Virus record (IMG/VR): IMGVR_UViG_3300009082_000002
Location: 1 to 64,000 of that record
Source of the DNA: a virus
Reading direction: 5' to 3' (one strand)
DNA length: 64,000 nucleotides
Shown here: positions 1-8,591 of the stretch, piece by piece
Layout of the letters: every line of letters begins with the position of its first letter
Position numbering within the stretch: position 1 is the stretch's first letter
Translations under genes and position numbers: made by a program
The notes under the pieces: model-generated
Told to the model about the DNA's origin: nothing
The model's input: the letters and a program-made list of their open reading frames with translations, nothing else
Database searches by the model: none

Positions 1-2
1 CC

Positions 3-1352
3 CCGCCGCAACTCGCCCACCACACACACCGCAAGCTCATTGCCGAGCTTGCGCGCCTGTCTGACCGCCCGCTTGACCTGCTGCTCGAAGCACTGAAGCT
101 CGACGCGAGCGAGCGCGCCGCGGAGCTGTACGATCTCGCTGTCCGCTCCGCGCTCGACGGCAGACCCTTCTCGCGCCGCGACCTGCTACTCGACGGCTGG
201 ACGCGCAGCGAGGTTGAGTGGCATCGGATCAAGCTCTCCGAGTACGGGATCGAGTTGCGTTTCAGACGGGGCACGCGCCGCAACTTCCTGATCGAAGTTC
301 TCGACGCAGGTATCCCGCGCAGGGTGGCTTCGCGCTCGACGGAGCGGCGCGAGCTGGCTGCGCTCTGCAGAAAGAAGCGCAAGCGAAGGCATCCTTTTAG
401 CAACGTGTCAAAGGCGAGTGAAGTTGGCGAAGCCACTACGCAATCCACATGCAACGTGCCAAAGGACGGAAGGCATCCTTTTAATAACATGCCAAAGGCG
501 AGTGAAACCGGCGAAACGACGGAGCTTTCAGTCCGCAACGTGCCAAAGGACGACGGCGACCGCAACGTGCCAAAGGGCCGCAACGTGCCAAAGGCCATTG
601 AACGCCGCAGGCCGCTTGCCGATTCCGCGGACGACGACCTCGCGCGCGCGAGAGCGCGCGTCCCGCGCGGAGTAGATCAAGATCAGGAAGAAGAGGAAAA
701 GGAAGTCACCACCCGCCGTCGCTGCGGCGGCGTCGACGCCGCCGCACAGCAGTCAGTTTTTGGCAACCGCGACGAGCTGGTCCGTCTGCTGAAGCTCGAA
801 TTGCCGCGCGGTACTGACCGCAGCCGGCGGCAAAAGATCGTGAAGGCTCTCGGCGTGCGGTTCAATCGAGTGTACCGCGAGGCGTGGGAGAAGGCATACG
901 GGAAGCGGCCGGCGTCGGACTACTCGCGCGAGTTGCAGGACCTCGCGGTGTGGTGCGCCATCGAGGACGTCAAGCCTGCGGACTTCATCGCAGCAGTGAC
1001 CGCGGAGTACGCCTTCAGCGGTCGGCCGACAACGCCGGTCAACATCCTTTGTTCGCCCAAGGCCCGCGACCGCTACGTGGCCGCGAAGGCCAGGCCCAAG
1101 CCGCGCGCGGCCGCGAAGCACGCCGGCTTCGGTTACGACTACGCCCTCGACGTGCCGGACCTGAAGCGGCGGCTGGTGAAAGCGGGGCTCGACGGCGCGG
1201 AAGATCTTGACGAGAAGACGCTCGGCAGGATCGAGAAGCTCTGCCAGCACTGGCTCCGCGGCCGGCGTCCGGTGATGAGCGAGCGCGTCGAGCCTTTCGT
1301 CCGTTATGCGTACCGGAAGATCTATCGGCCTCGGTCTGGAAGGGAGGACTAG
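3..1352 (+). CDS. replication initiator-like protein, lambda O-type arrangement (5' end missing)
   Basis: The frame is open from the window edge, so the start lies outside; 449 residues are visible. The first ~120 residues look like a winged-helix DNA-binding region. A low-complexity middle follows in which the motif NVPK recurs because six DNA iterons (401-594) are translated in frame. The C-terminal ~200 residues (after GNRDELVRLL) are basic and helical. An initiator with iterons inside its own gene, followed directly by a helicase loader and a helicase, is the phage lambda O-P arrangement; that is the reason for the call. Family membership is not proven by any catalytic motif. It could instead be a replication-region DNA-binding protein of another type. 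Confidence 0.5.
   Translation, partial: PPQLAHHTHRKLIAELARLSDRPLDLLLEALKLDASERAAELYDLAVRSALDGRPFSRRDLLLDGWTRSEVEWHRIKLSEYGIELRFRRGTRRNFLIEVLDAGIPRRVASRSTERRELAALCRKKRKRRHPFSNVSKASEVGEATTQSTCNVPKDGRHPFNNMPKASETGETTELSVRNVPKDDGDRNVPKGRNVPKAIERRRPLADSADDDLARARARVPRGVDQDQEEEEKEVTTRRRCGGVDAAAQQSVFGNRDELVRLLKLELPRGTDRSRRQKIVKALGVRFNRVYREAWEKAYGKRPASDYSRELQDLAVWCAIEDVKPADFIAAVTAEYAFSGRPTTPVNILCSPKARDRYVAAKARPKPRAAAKHAGFGYDYALDVPDLKRRLVKAGLDGAEDLDEKTLGRIEKLCQHWLRGRRPVMSERVEPFVRYAYRKIYRPRSGRED
401..594 (+). repeat. iteron array I, inside the initiator-like gene
   Basis: Six direct copies of CAACGTGCCAAAGG lie at 401, 452, 485, 536, 563 and 581 (14 bases each). Copies 2, 4, 5 and 6 are exact; copy 1 has GTGTC and copy 3 begins TAACATG. 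Copies 1 and 3 sit in a longer duplicated unit preceded by GCATCCTTTTA. Start-to-start distances are 51, 33, 51, 27 and 18, all multiples of three, so the host gene stays open. The same 14-mer occurs again only at 40202-40335. Confidence 0.85.
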
Positions 1353-1353
1353 C

Positions 1354-2136
1354 GTGCTCAACTTCGAGCGGATCTCGCAGGAGGCCGAGCGTGTCCGAGA
1401 CGAGATCGACAGCTGCCCCCTCTGCGGTGGTCACGGCAGCACGGCGCCGGACCAGGATGACATCGACCCGGACACGCTGGAGCCGCGGCTTGTCGAGTGC
1501 CAGTGCTATCGACGCGCGGTCCTCCAGGTGAAGCTCATCGACGGCAACGTACCACTGGAGTTCAGGCGTGAGGCGCCTGCCGCATTCAAGGCCTTTTCGG
1601 CTGGGCCTAACGCGAGCATGGCGAAGCTCCTGCGAGAGTACGCCCGGCGGCTCGCTGCCGCTCGCAAGCACGGGCTCGGCCTCTTCCTCTATGGCGAGAA
1701 CGGTGTCGGTAAGACCCTCTGTGCGTCGTGGCTCCTGGGCCGCGCTGCGCGTGCTGGCTTCGAGGTGTTCTACTCCACGGCCGACGAGTGGCTCGAAGCG
1801 CAAAAACGCGCCTTCCGCGACGAGGAGTTTGCAGAGTGGCTTGGGCAGAAGGCCGACGCGGATTTTTTCGTGCTCGACGAGCTGGGCAAAGAACACCGAC
1901 GCGAGGACAGCACCTTCGCGCCTGCGCAGTTCGACCGCCTGCTTCGGTCGCGCGCCTCGGCCCTCATGCCGACCATCGTGATTTCGAACCTGCTGGATAG
2001 CCAGCGAGTCGAGGAAGTGCTCGGCAGTAGCTTGACCTCGATACTGTCTGGGCGACGCTTCAAGTTCGTGGAGTTCGAGCCCGGCGACTTCCGCGGCGCC
2101 GTGAGCTGGGAGGAGCTACTCGATGACGAAAGCTAG
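1354..2136 (+). CDS. DnaC-like helicase loader ATPase
   Basis: 260 residues. The protein has an N-terminal CPLCGG / CQCY cysteine cluster (a likely zinc site), then an AAA+ core with Walker A GENGVGKT at about 114-121 and Walker B FFVLDELG, as in DnaC/DnaI loaders that place the replicative helicase on the origin. GTG start chosen because GGGAGG lies 7 bases upstream and the preceding gene stops one base before it. It overlaps the downstream DnaB-type helicase gene by 14 bases, fitting a loader-helicase pair. It could act with the upstream initiator at either iteron locus. Confidence 0.85.
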   Translation: MLNFERISQEAERVRDEIDSCPLCGGHGSTAPDQDDIDPDTLEPRLVECQCYRRAVLQVKLIDGNVPLEFRREAPAAFKAFSAGPNASMAKLLREYARRLAAARKHGLGLFLYGENGVGKTLCASWLLGRAARAGFEVFYSTADEWLEAQKRAFRDEEFAEWLGQKADADFFVLDELGKEHRREDSTFAPAQFDRLLRSRASALMPTIVISNLLDSQRVEEVLGSSLTSILSGRRFKFVEFEPGDFRGAVSWEELLDDES

Positions 2137-3487
2137 CACGCGCTTCGACGCGGACCTGGAGCGCGCGATCCTCTCGCGCTGCCTGGAGAGCTCGCGCTTT
2201 CTCGGCGAGGCATCACGCATCGCTGGCCAGCACGACTTCTCGTCGCGCCCCCTCGGGTGGATCTTCGAGGAGCTATCACGCCACTACAAGCGGCGGCGCG
2301 AGGTGATGTCTGGGCGCACGCTACTTGTTCGGCTCAAGTCGAAGATAAAAGACCCGGAGAAACGCGACGTCTACGTCCGCACGTTGCGCGAGGTGCTGAC
2401 GTCCGAGGGTGTCGACGCGGGCGCAGCGCTCGACCTGTTGCGCGACTTCGTCCGATTCCAGCGGTTGCACGCGACCGCGGGCGAGCTGATCGACAAGCTG
2501 GAGTCCGGTGACCTCGACGCCGCGGAAGCCGCGGTTTCACGCCAGCATCGGCAGCGGGTTGGCGCCGCGGAGTACGAGCGTCTTGACTGGTGGGGTTCCT
2601 TCAAAACACGCATCGACCAGACACGCGTGGAGATCGAGGCCGGCAAGCGGCTGCGCATCCGCACCGGGATCAGGCGGCTCGACCGAATCATTCTCGGCAA
2701 CCATCTCGGCGAGCTGGCGATGCTGCTCGCGACTACCGGCAAGGGCAAGACGATCCTTCTCTTGAATTTCACGGTTGCCGCCGCGCTGCAAGGCTACGGC
2801 GGGATCTTCTTTGCGCTGGAGATGCCGGCGCGTCAGATCTGCCGGCGGCTCGACAGCCGCATCCTCAAGACGCCATATGCCCGGCTCCGTGCGATGGATT
2901 TTACGCCGGACGAGGATGAGGAGCTTGCGTCAATGCACGCGCGTCGGCGCCGTCTCTTCGAGGGGCAGATCGACGTGGTCAGTGTTCCAGTCAATCGGTG
3001 CTCGACGTCGCTGCTCGAAGAGATCATCGAGGAGCGGCGAGCCGAAGGCTTGCCTGTGGACTTTGTCATGTGGGATTCGCTGGACCACGTGAAGGTCGAC
3101 GGCCGCAGGCGGTACGAGTCGAAGCGCGTTGAGTCGACCGACGTCTATTGGTGGGCGAAGGGCTTGGCAATGGGGACGCCGGACATCCCGGGCCACGCGG
3201 CCTGGACCTCATGCCACGCGGGTCGCGAGTGGCGTTATCGTATCGCGACGCCAGAGGCTGCGGCCGAGGCATACGACAAGAGCCGCATAGCCGACACAGT
3301 GGTCAGCATCAACCAGAGCAGGGCCGAGGAGAAGGTCGGTCTGATGACCGCGTATCTGGCCAAGTACCGCGAAGGCCCGAGCTGGATTAAGATCCCGCTT
3401 TCGACCAACTTCGCCCTGATGACTTTCCGCGAATTGCGCGAAGCCGAGCGAGCCGAGCTGGCCAGTGAGGAGGATGACGATGACTGA
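2123..3487 (+). CDS. dnaB: DnaB-type replicative DNA helicase
   Basis: 454 residues, a normal DnaB length. An N-terminal helical domain (about 1-130) is followed by a RecA-fold ATPase with Walker A TTGKGKTI near residue 205 and Walker B FVMWDSLDH near 315. It should unwind DNA at the fork with the primase encoded 400 bases downstream. The start overlaps the loader gene. No intein or truncation is seen. Confidence 0.85.
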   Translation: MTKASTRFDADLERAILSRCLESSRFLGEASRIAGQHDFSSRPLGWIFEELSRHYKRRREVMSGRTLLVRLKSKIKDPEKRDVYVRTLREVLTSEGVDAGAALDLLRDFVRFQRLHATAGELIDKLESGDLDAAEAAVSRQHRQRVGAAEYERLDWWGSFKTRIDQTRVEIEAGKRLRIRTGIRRLDRIILGNHLGELAMLLATTGKGKTILLLNFTVAAALQGYGGIFFALEMPARQICRRLDSRILKTPYARLRAMDFTPDEDEELASMHARRRRLFEGQIDVVSVPVNRCSTSLLEEIIEERRAEGLPVDFVMWDSLDHVKVDGRRRYESKRVESTDVYWWAKGLAMGTPDIPGHAAWTSCHAGREWRYRIATPEAAAEAYDKSRIADTVVSINQSRAEEKVGLMTAYLAKYREGPSWIKIPLSTNFALMTFRELREAERAELASEEDDDD

Positions 3488-3908
3488 AGCGCCGAAGAAG
3501 AACGACTGCGTCCACGCGACCGGAGTCGACCGCTGCCTCCTTGACCAGGGTCGGATCTGCGAGTCGCCCGGGTTGTGCAACAACTACCAGGTCCCAAAGA
3601 CGGTACGACCGGAGCCGGTGCCGGATACGTGGTGCGTGCCAAGCTTCACGCCGACGCCGCCCGGCTGCAAGCCGGACTTCCCGGTTCCGTTTGATGAGTA
3701 CCCGCGTTTACCAGTCGGCACCATTATCATTGCTGGCGACATGGTCTTCAAGGTCGCAGCGGTCAAGGAAGGCGGCGGTATGATCGCTTGCCACCTCTGC
3801 GGCATGACCTCGACGTGGGTGAAGCGGATGCGAAAGAGGTACGGCACCAAAGCTCTCCGCGCAGCCGAGATGGCGCGGCGGCGGCGGCAGGAGCGCAACA
3901 AGCCGTGA
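3480..3908 (+). CDS. cysteine-rich protein of unknown function between helicase and primase
   Basis: 142 residues, not recognised. It has scattered cysteines (CVHATGVDRC, CESPGLC, CHLCG) that could bind zinc, and a basic C-terminus rich in Arg (RRRRQERNK). The ATG at 3480 is preferred over 3474 because GGAGG ends 6 bases before it. It overlaps both neighbours, so it is probably translated with the replisome genes. Confidence 0.65.
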   Translation: MTEAPKKNDCVHATGVDRCLLDQGRICESPGLCNNYQVPKTVRPEPVPDTWCVPSFTPTPPGCKPDFPVPFDEYPRLPVGTIIIAGDMVFKVAAVKEGGGMIACHLCGMTSTWVKRMRKRYGTKALRAAEMARRRRQERNKP

Positions 3909-4909
3909 GGTTCGACGTCGCCGAGCACCTCGCGGCACACACCGAGTTCCGTGAGCGAAGTGGACACAGCGGGCCGCAGCTCAACGCTTGCGCCTGCCCC
4001 TACTGCGGCGACGAGGGCTGGCATCTCTACGTTAACGCGAAGTCGGGTCTGTGGAAGTGCTTCAAGTGCGGCGAGGGCGAGAACAGATCCTTTGTCCACC
4101 TCATCGCGAAGTACATGGGCGCATCGCTGTCGGAGGCCTTGGCCGTCCTTCGCGACGCGCCGCCGCTTCGCGCGCCAGCGCACGGCAACCTCGGCAAGCT
4201 CCGCACTGCGCTCGATTCGATGAGCTTTGACACAGGCGGCGACGTGCACCTCATTGACGCGCCGCTGCCCGGTCCGTTTGTGCCGTGCTGGGATGGGATG
4301 CGATGGCGAGTGCACGCTGCGATCAAGCGGCGTCGGTTCAAGCGGGAAACTTTGCGTGAGTTCGGGATCGGCTACTGTCTGATTGGCCTTTACGCGCGCC
4401 GTATCATCATCCCGATCAGGACAGGGCGTGAGCGCGCGTTCCAGGCTCGCGTCTTCAATTCCGAGGTTGCTGGCCCGAAGTATCTTTCGCCCGACGTCAA
4501 CATGAGCCGGCTCCTCTTCGGCGAGCCCTGGCTCCTGTCTGGGACCGAGGAGGTAGTGGTCGTCGAGGGCGCCTTCGATGCGATGCGGCTCCACGAGTAC
4601 GGGCTTCGCGCGGTCGCCCTCTTCGGGAAATCCGTCAGCGACAGGCAAGCCAGCATCATCGCGGACCGCGCGCGCGCTGCCGTGGTCATGCTTGACGCGG
4701 ATGACCCGACCGCGGAGCGTGCAGCCTGGGACTGTGCTGCGCGGCTGGCTTCCTTGATGGGCCGCGTCCGCGTCGCCCGCCCGCCTGCTGGGAAGGACCC
4801 GGACACGAGCACTCGCGAGGACGTGGCGGTTGCGCTGCGCGAAGCCCTCGCGAGCGCGGAGCCCTGGCGGGCTGCGCGGCGGCGACTGGGCGGGCTTCGA
4901 TCCTACTAG
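3905..4909 (+). CDS. DnaG-type DNA primase (zinc finger plus Toprim)
   Basis: 334 residues from a GTG that overlaps the preceding stop. The zinc-binding domain has C29-x-C31-x2-C34 and C52-x2-C55. The Toprim core has VVVVEGAFDA near 217 (catalytic Glu) and MLDADDP near 260 (Asp pair), typical of DnaG and phage primases. It is shorter than bacterial DnaG (about 580) and has no helicase-interaction domain that can be seen; it may work with the separate DnaB-type helicase. It would make RNA primers for the phage fork. Confidence 0.8.
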   Translation: MRFDVAEHLAAHTEFRERSGHSGPQLNACACPYCGDEGWHLYVNAKSGLWKCFKCGEGENRSFVHLIAKYMGASLSEALAVLRDAPPLRAPAHGNLGKLRTALDSMSFDTGGDVHLIDAPLPGPFVPCWDGMRWRVHAAIKRRRFKRETLREFGIGYCLIGLYARRIIIPIRTGRERAFQARVFNSEVAGPKYLSPDVNMSRLLFGEPWLLSGTEEVVVVEGAFDAMRLHEYGLRAVALFGKSVSDRQASIIADRARAAVVMLDADDPTAERAAWDCAARLASLMGRVRVARPPAGKDPDTSTREDVAVALREALASAEPWRAARRRLGGLRSY

Positions 4910-4992
4910 CCCGGCTGCACCGATCCTTGCGCGAGGAATTAAAGTTTTTGGAAGATATTTGAATCATTAGTGAATTTAAGTGCATTTTTTCC

Positions 4993-5020
4993 TTGCATCC
5001 TCGGCCTGACCTGATAGGTT
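4993..5020 (+). promoter_or_regulatory. sigma-70-like promoter for the CobS/CobT operon
   Basis: TTGCAT (4993-4998), 16-base spacer, TAGGTT (5015-5020), in an AT-rich gap of 135 bases that stands out in this GC-rich genome. The 16-base spacing and the downstream GCAAGCGGGAG match the promoters at 51778 and 53176. Confidence 0.55.
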
Positions 5021-5044
5021 GGAATTGCAAGCGGGAGGTGCAAG

Positions 5045-6274
5045 GTGGCCGCAAAGGAAACTGACAAGATGGGGCGCAAGCGGGTCGAGTGCCTGCTCTG
5101 CGGCGAGTTCTTCCACGCACTGGCGCCGCACTTGGGGCGCAAGCACTCGATGAGCGTGGAGCAGTATCTCGGATGGTGTGCGGAGCAAGGGGTCAAGGAG
5201 CCGATGACGATCTCGGCCTTCGCCAGCTCCAAGATCGACGCCACGCGGAAGGCGCGCAAGCGGGCGCGGCCGAATACCGAGACCGAGGCCAGCGCGCCAG
5301 GCACCGCGGCTGCCGCACCGGTCGAGGACAAGTCTGTCGAGGTGCTCGACTTCGGCGGGTTTGAGATCGGAGTCCGCAGCCTGAAGGCGATCCCGGAGCG
5401 GGCGCGCGCTCACATCCCGGCCCACGACGAGAAGTGGGAGCCCGACGCTGAGCTCCTCGCTCGACTCGCCGAGGCGGTGGAGTTCGATGACGTCGCGATG
5501 CTGGTAGGTCCGACCGGCGCTGGCAAGACCTCGTTGGTCGCGGAGCTGGCAGCCATGCTCAATATGCCGATGGTCCGTATCCAGTGCGACGGCTCCACGA
5601 GCTACGGCAAGCTCTTCGGCAAGGAAAAGGTCGGGCGCGACCCGGCGACTGGTGAAAAGGGGATGTACTTCAAGCGCGGTATCATCCCGACCGCGGGTGT
5701 GACCGGGGCCTTCATCGTGATCGACGAGGCCGACGCGCTCAACCCCGACGTTCGCATCTCGCTCCACGAGTGCCTGGAGAAGGACGCCCTCGGCCGGCGG
5801 AAGTGTACGCTCGAAGTCGGCGACGACATTGCCGAGGTGGTCTGGTTCCACCCGGCCACGCGGTTCTTCCTCACTGGCAATAACCTCGGCTCGGATTCCG
5901 ATGGTCTCTACGGCGGCACGGATGGCGCGCCTAACCTCGCCTTCCTCGACCGTTGCGTTCGCATCCCGATCACCTACCCGGACCGCGCGGCCATCACCGA
6001 GATCTGCCAGTCGAAGTCCGGGCTGGACCGCCCAAGCTGCAAGCGCATCGCGGACGCGGTCCACGAAATCCTGGCAATGCACACGCAGTCGGGCCTGCCG
6101 TGGGTACTCTCGGTCCGCACGGCAATCCGGCTGGCGGTGCGGATGCGGGTATACCAGGAGCGCGGACTGGAGCGTGCGGTCGCAATCGAGCACGGCATCC
6201 TGGACCAGATTCCGGTTGCAGAGCTGCGCGAGGACGTCAAGGGCATCCTCCAGCGCGTGGGCCTCACGGCGTAG
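5045..6274 (+). CDS. CobS/MoxR-type AAA+ ATPase with N-terminal MucR/Ros-like zinc finger
   Basis: 409 residues. Residues 16-34 form CLLC ... H-x4-H, like the MucR/Ros zinc finger. The AAA+ core has Walker A GPTGAGKTS near 155, Walker B FIVIDEADAL near 223 and sensor-1 FFLTGNN near 273, the MoxR/CobS pattern. GTG start with GGGAGGTG upstream. The next gene is its usual partner, a CobT/VWA protein. In cobaltochelatase the pair inserts cobalt, but in phages lacking CobN the pair more likely remodels a protein or nucleoprotein complex; that role is inference. It has its own promoter. Confidence 0.8.
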   Translation: MAAKETDKMGRKRVECLLCGEFFHALAPHLGRKHSMSVEQYLGWCAEQGVKEPMTISAFASSKIDATRKARKRARPNTETEASAPGTAAAAPVEDKSVEVLDFGGFEIGVRSLKAIPERARAHIPAHDEKWEPDAELLARLAEAVEFDDVAMLVGPTGAGKTSLVAELAAMLNMPMVRIQCDGSTSYGKLFGKEKVGRDPATGEKGMYFKRGIIPTAGVTGAFIVIDEADALNPDVRISLHECLEKDALGRRKCTLEVGDDIAEVVWFHPATRFFLTGNNLGSDSDGLYGGTDGAPNLAFLDRCVRIPITYPDRAAITEICQSKSGLDRPSCKRIADAVHEILAMHTQSGLPWVLSVRTAIRLAVRMRVYQERGLERAVAIEHGILDQIPVAELREDVKGILQRVGLTA

Positions 6275-6287
6275 GGAGGAGCAAGCA

Positions 6288-8576
6288 ATGCGCACCGAGA
6301 AGACGACGGGCATGAAGACGATTCGCGGGATCGAGGCCAGCACTGGCGGCTACTTCGAGACCCTGGCAAAGACGCTGACCCGCTCGACCGGGATGAGAAT
6401 CATCCCGACGGTGGGCGAGTGTTGTACGGACTGCAAGACCTTCCTCAAGCTCCCCATTCTGGCGGAGTACCTGCCGGAGAGCGCGCGGCAGATCCTCGAC
6501 GGTCTGCTCGACCACGAGAGCGCCCACGTCCGCTGCTGCAAGCTGGACGAGCAGGACGGCCGTGCTCCGCTCTGGAAAGCGTGGACCGAGATCGTGGCTA
6601 GCGGCAAGGCTGACCGGCACTGGCAGGGGATGGTGAACGCCCTCATGGATGCGCGCGACGAGGAGCGGATGCTCCGGCTCTACCCGGGCGCGGCCGAGAA
6701 CTTCAAGGCTGCCATTGCGGATGCGACCGAGAAGCGGGTCAAGCAGGGCGAGTCGGCTTCGGCCGCGATGCTGTACCACGACATTGGCTGCGTAGTCTAC
6801 GCCCGCCTTCGCGGCTTCGACTCCCGCGCATGGGGCACGGCGGCCAACCGGATTATCGACACGGTCCTGTCTGCCGAGATGGCGACCGCCGCTCGGATGG
6901 TCGCTGGCTTCGAGTCGCCCGTGGACTTCATCCGTCTGGCTCGCGAGATTCTGGACCGGCTGGAGGAAGCGAGCGAGGAGCAGAAGTCCGAGCCGCAAGG
7001 CGACCCGGGCGATGGCGATGGCGATGGCGCGGATGGCGATGGCGAGAGCGGAGAAGATGCGGACCAGGAGCAGGAGCAGGGTGACGAGGGCGATGGCACT
7101 GGCGACGACGGCCAGGGCGACGAAGACCAGGACGAGAGCGAAGACCAGGACGAGAGCGAAGACCAGGGCGAAGACCAGGGCGAAGACCAGGGCGACCAGA
7201 GCGAGAGCGAAGACCAGAGCGAGAGCGAGAGCGAGAGCGAGGACGAAGACCAGGGCGAGAGCGAAGACCAGGGCGAGGGCGAGAGCGAAGACCAGGGCGA
7301 GAGCAAAGACCAGGGCGAGAGCAAAGACCAGAGCGAGAGCAAAGACCAGGGCGAGAGCAAAGACCAGAGCGAGAGCGAGAGCGAGAGCGAAGACCAGGGC
7401 GAGAGCGAAGACCAGGGCGAGAGCGAAGACCAGGGCGAGAGCGAAGACCAGGGCGAGAGCGAGAGCGAAGACCAGGGCGACGATGAGGACCAGGAAGCTG
7501 CCGGCCAGCTGCTGTTGGAGAGCGAGGACCGCGACGCGCTGCGTGACGCGCTGGACGAGGACCCGGGTACGGAGGATCTGGTCAAGCAGGATGCGCGCGA
7601 GGAGCTGAAGCGGGAGGCGGGCGAGCTGGACCCCGCCGCGCACGACATCCACATCCCGGACCCCGCGGCCAAGGCGCGCGACCAGGTCATCGACCCGCTG
7701 GACAGAATGCTGCTGCTGCGCGACCGAGAGGTCGCGCTCAACCGCTTCAACGACCAGCGGGCCGAAGGGCGCCAGGCCACGGCACAGCTCCGCGCTCGTC
7801 TGCTGCGCGCGCTCAAGGCGCGCCAGGCACCGCGCTTGCGGACCGAGATGGAAGACGGTCCCTTGCCGGACGAGGGCTCGCTTTATAAGTTGTTCGGCCA
7901 CGGCGACGACGACCGCGTTTTCCGCGGGTTCCAGAAGGGCATTGAAATCAGTACGGCGGTCAGCATTCTCGTTGACCAGAGTGGTTCGATGGCGAGTGGC
8001 AATCGGATTGACGTCGCGCGGGCCGCGGTCATCGCGCTGGCCGAGACGCTCAACGCGCTTCGCATCCCGTTCGAGATCATCGGCTGGGATACGACCCTCG
8101 AAGTCGGGCCGTTTATGAGCGGGTCCGGATTCAATCGTCCCTATCCCCAGCGGTATCGGATTTTCAAGGCCTTCGCGCAGAGCTACGACAAGGCGACAAA
8201 GATCCGTATCGGTTCGATGGAGGCGTATGAAGAGAACTGCGACTCCGAGGCCGTGGCCTTTGCCGCGGACCGGCTGGCGCAGCGGACCGAAAAGCGGAAG
8301 GTTTTGCTTGTGCTTTCCGATGGCTCGCCGTCCTGCCCTGACGTGGAGTCCAGCGTGGACGGCAAGAACATCCGCAAGGTCGTCAACTGTTGCTTCGACC
8401 GTGGGATCGAGGTAGTGGGCGTGGGCATTCTTACGGCCGCACCCGCTCACTTTTATCCGGTGTTCATCGCGGTCATGGAGTTGAAAGATCTCGCTCCGAA
8501 GCTGGTGAAGATCCTCGATGCCCTGCTCCGCAAGGGGAAGCGGCTTCTCAAGGTCGGCACCGGCAAGGTCGCGTGA
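6288..8576 (+). CDS. CobT-like VWA protein with acidic repeat linker and HExxH motif
   Basis: 762 residues. The N-terminal part carries HESAH at 76-80, a zinc-peptidase HExxH signature, after a CCTDC cluster. Residues about 240-405 are a highly acidic tract of D/E/S/Q/G repeats. The C-terminal ~210 residues are a VWA domain with an intact MIDAS start D563-Q-S-G-S and a later LSDGS. ATG chosen with GGGAGGAG 8 bases upstream; a longer upstream reading in this frame overlaps the AAA+ gene and is rejected. VWA partners recruit substrates to MoxR ATPases, so this pair is probably one machine. Whether the HExxH is catalytic is untested. Confidence 0.75.
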   Translation: MRTEKTTGMKTIRGIEASTGGYFETLAKTLTRSTGMRIIPTVGECCTDCKTFLKLPILAEYLPESARQILDGLLDHESAHVRCCKLDEQDGRAPLWKAWTEIVASGKADRHWQGMVNALMDARDEERMLRLYPGAAENFKAAIADATEKRVKQGESASAAMLYHDIGCVVYARLRGFDSRAWGTAANRIIDTVLSAEMATAARMVAGFESPVDFIRLAREILDRLEEASEEQKSEPQGDPGDGDGDGADGDGESGEDADQEQEQGDEGDGTGDDGQGDEDQDESEDQDESEDQGEDQGEDQGDQSESEDQSESESESEDEDQGESEDQGEGESEDQGESKDQGESKDQSESKDQGESKDQSESESESEDQGESEDQGESEDQGESEDQGESESEDQGDDEDQEAAGQLLLESEDRDALRDALDEDPGTEDLVKQDAREELKREAGELDPAAHDIHIPDPAAKARDQVIDPLDRMLLLRDREVALNRFNDQRAEGRQATAQLRARLLRALKARQAPRLRTEMEDGPLPDEGSLYKLFGHGDDDRVFRGFQKGIEISTAVSILVDQSGSMASGNRIDVARAAVIALAETLNALRIPFEIIGWDTTLEVGPFMSGSGFNRPYPQRYRIFKAFAQSYDKATKIRIGSMEAYEENCDSEAVAFAADRLAQRTEKRKVLLVLSDGSPSCPDVESSVDGKNIRKVVNCCFDRGIEVVGVGILTAAPAHFYPVFIAVMELKDLAPKLVKILDALLRKGKRLLKVGTGKVA
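7121..7485 (+). repeat. tandem acidic-codon repeat in the CobT-like gene
   Basis: Degenerate 6- and 12-base units built from GAGAGC, GAAGACCAG and GGCGAG repeat about 30 times and encode Glu/Ser/Asp/Gln/Gly. Such tracts expand and contract by slippage, so length may vary between isolates. The antisense frames are long only because of this repetition. Confidence 0.8.
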
Positions 8577-8591
8577 GGAGAGGAGGACGCG

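Noticed and set aside
401-594. CRISPR-like array
   Set aside because: Spacings are uneven and too short, repeats are 14 bases, and the copies lie in a coding frame; iterons fit better.
5829-6287. Extended N-terminus for the CobT-like gene
   Set aside because: It overlaps the AAA+ gene in another frame; ATG 6288 has a strong RBS and begins after the previous stop.
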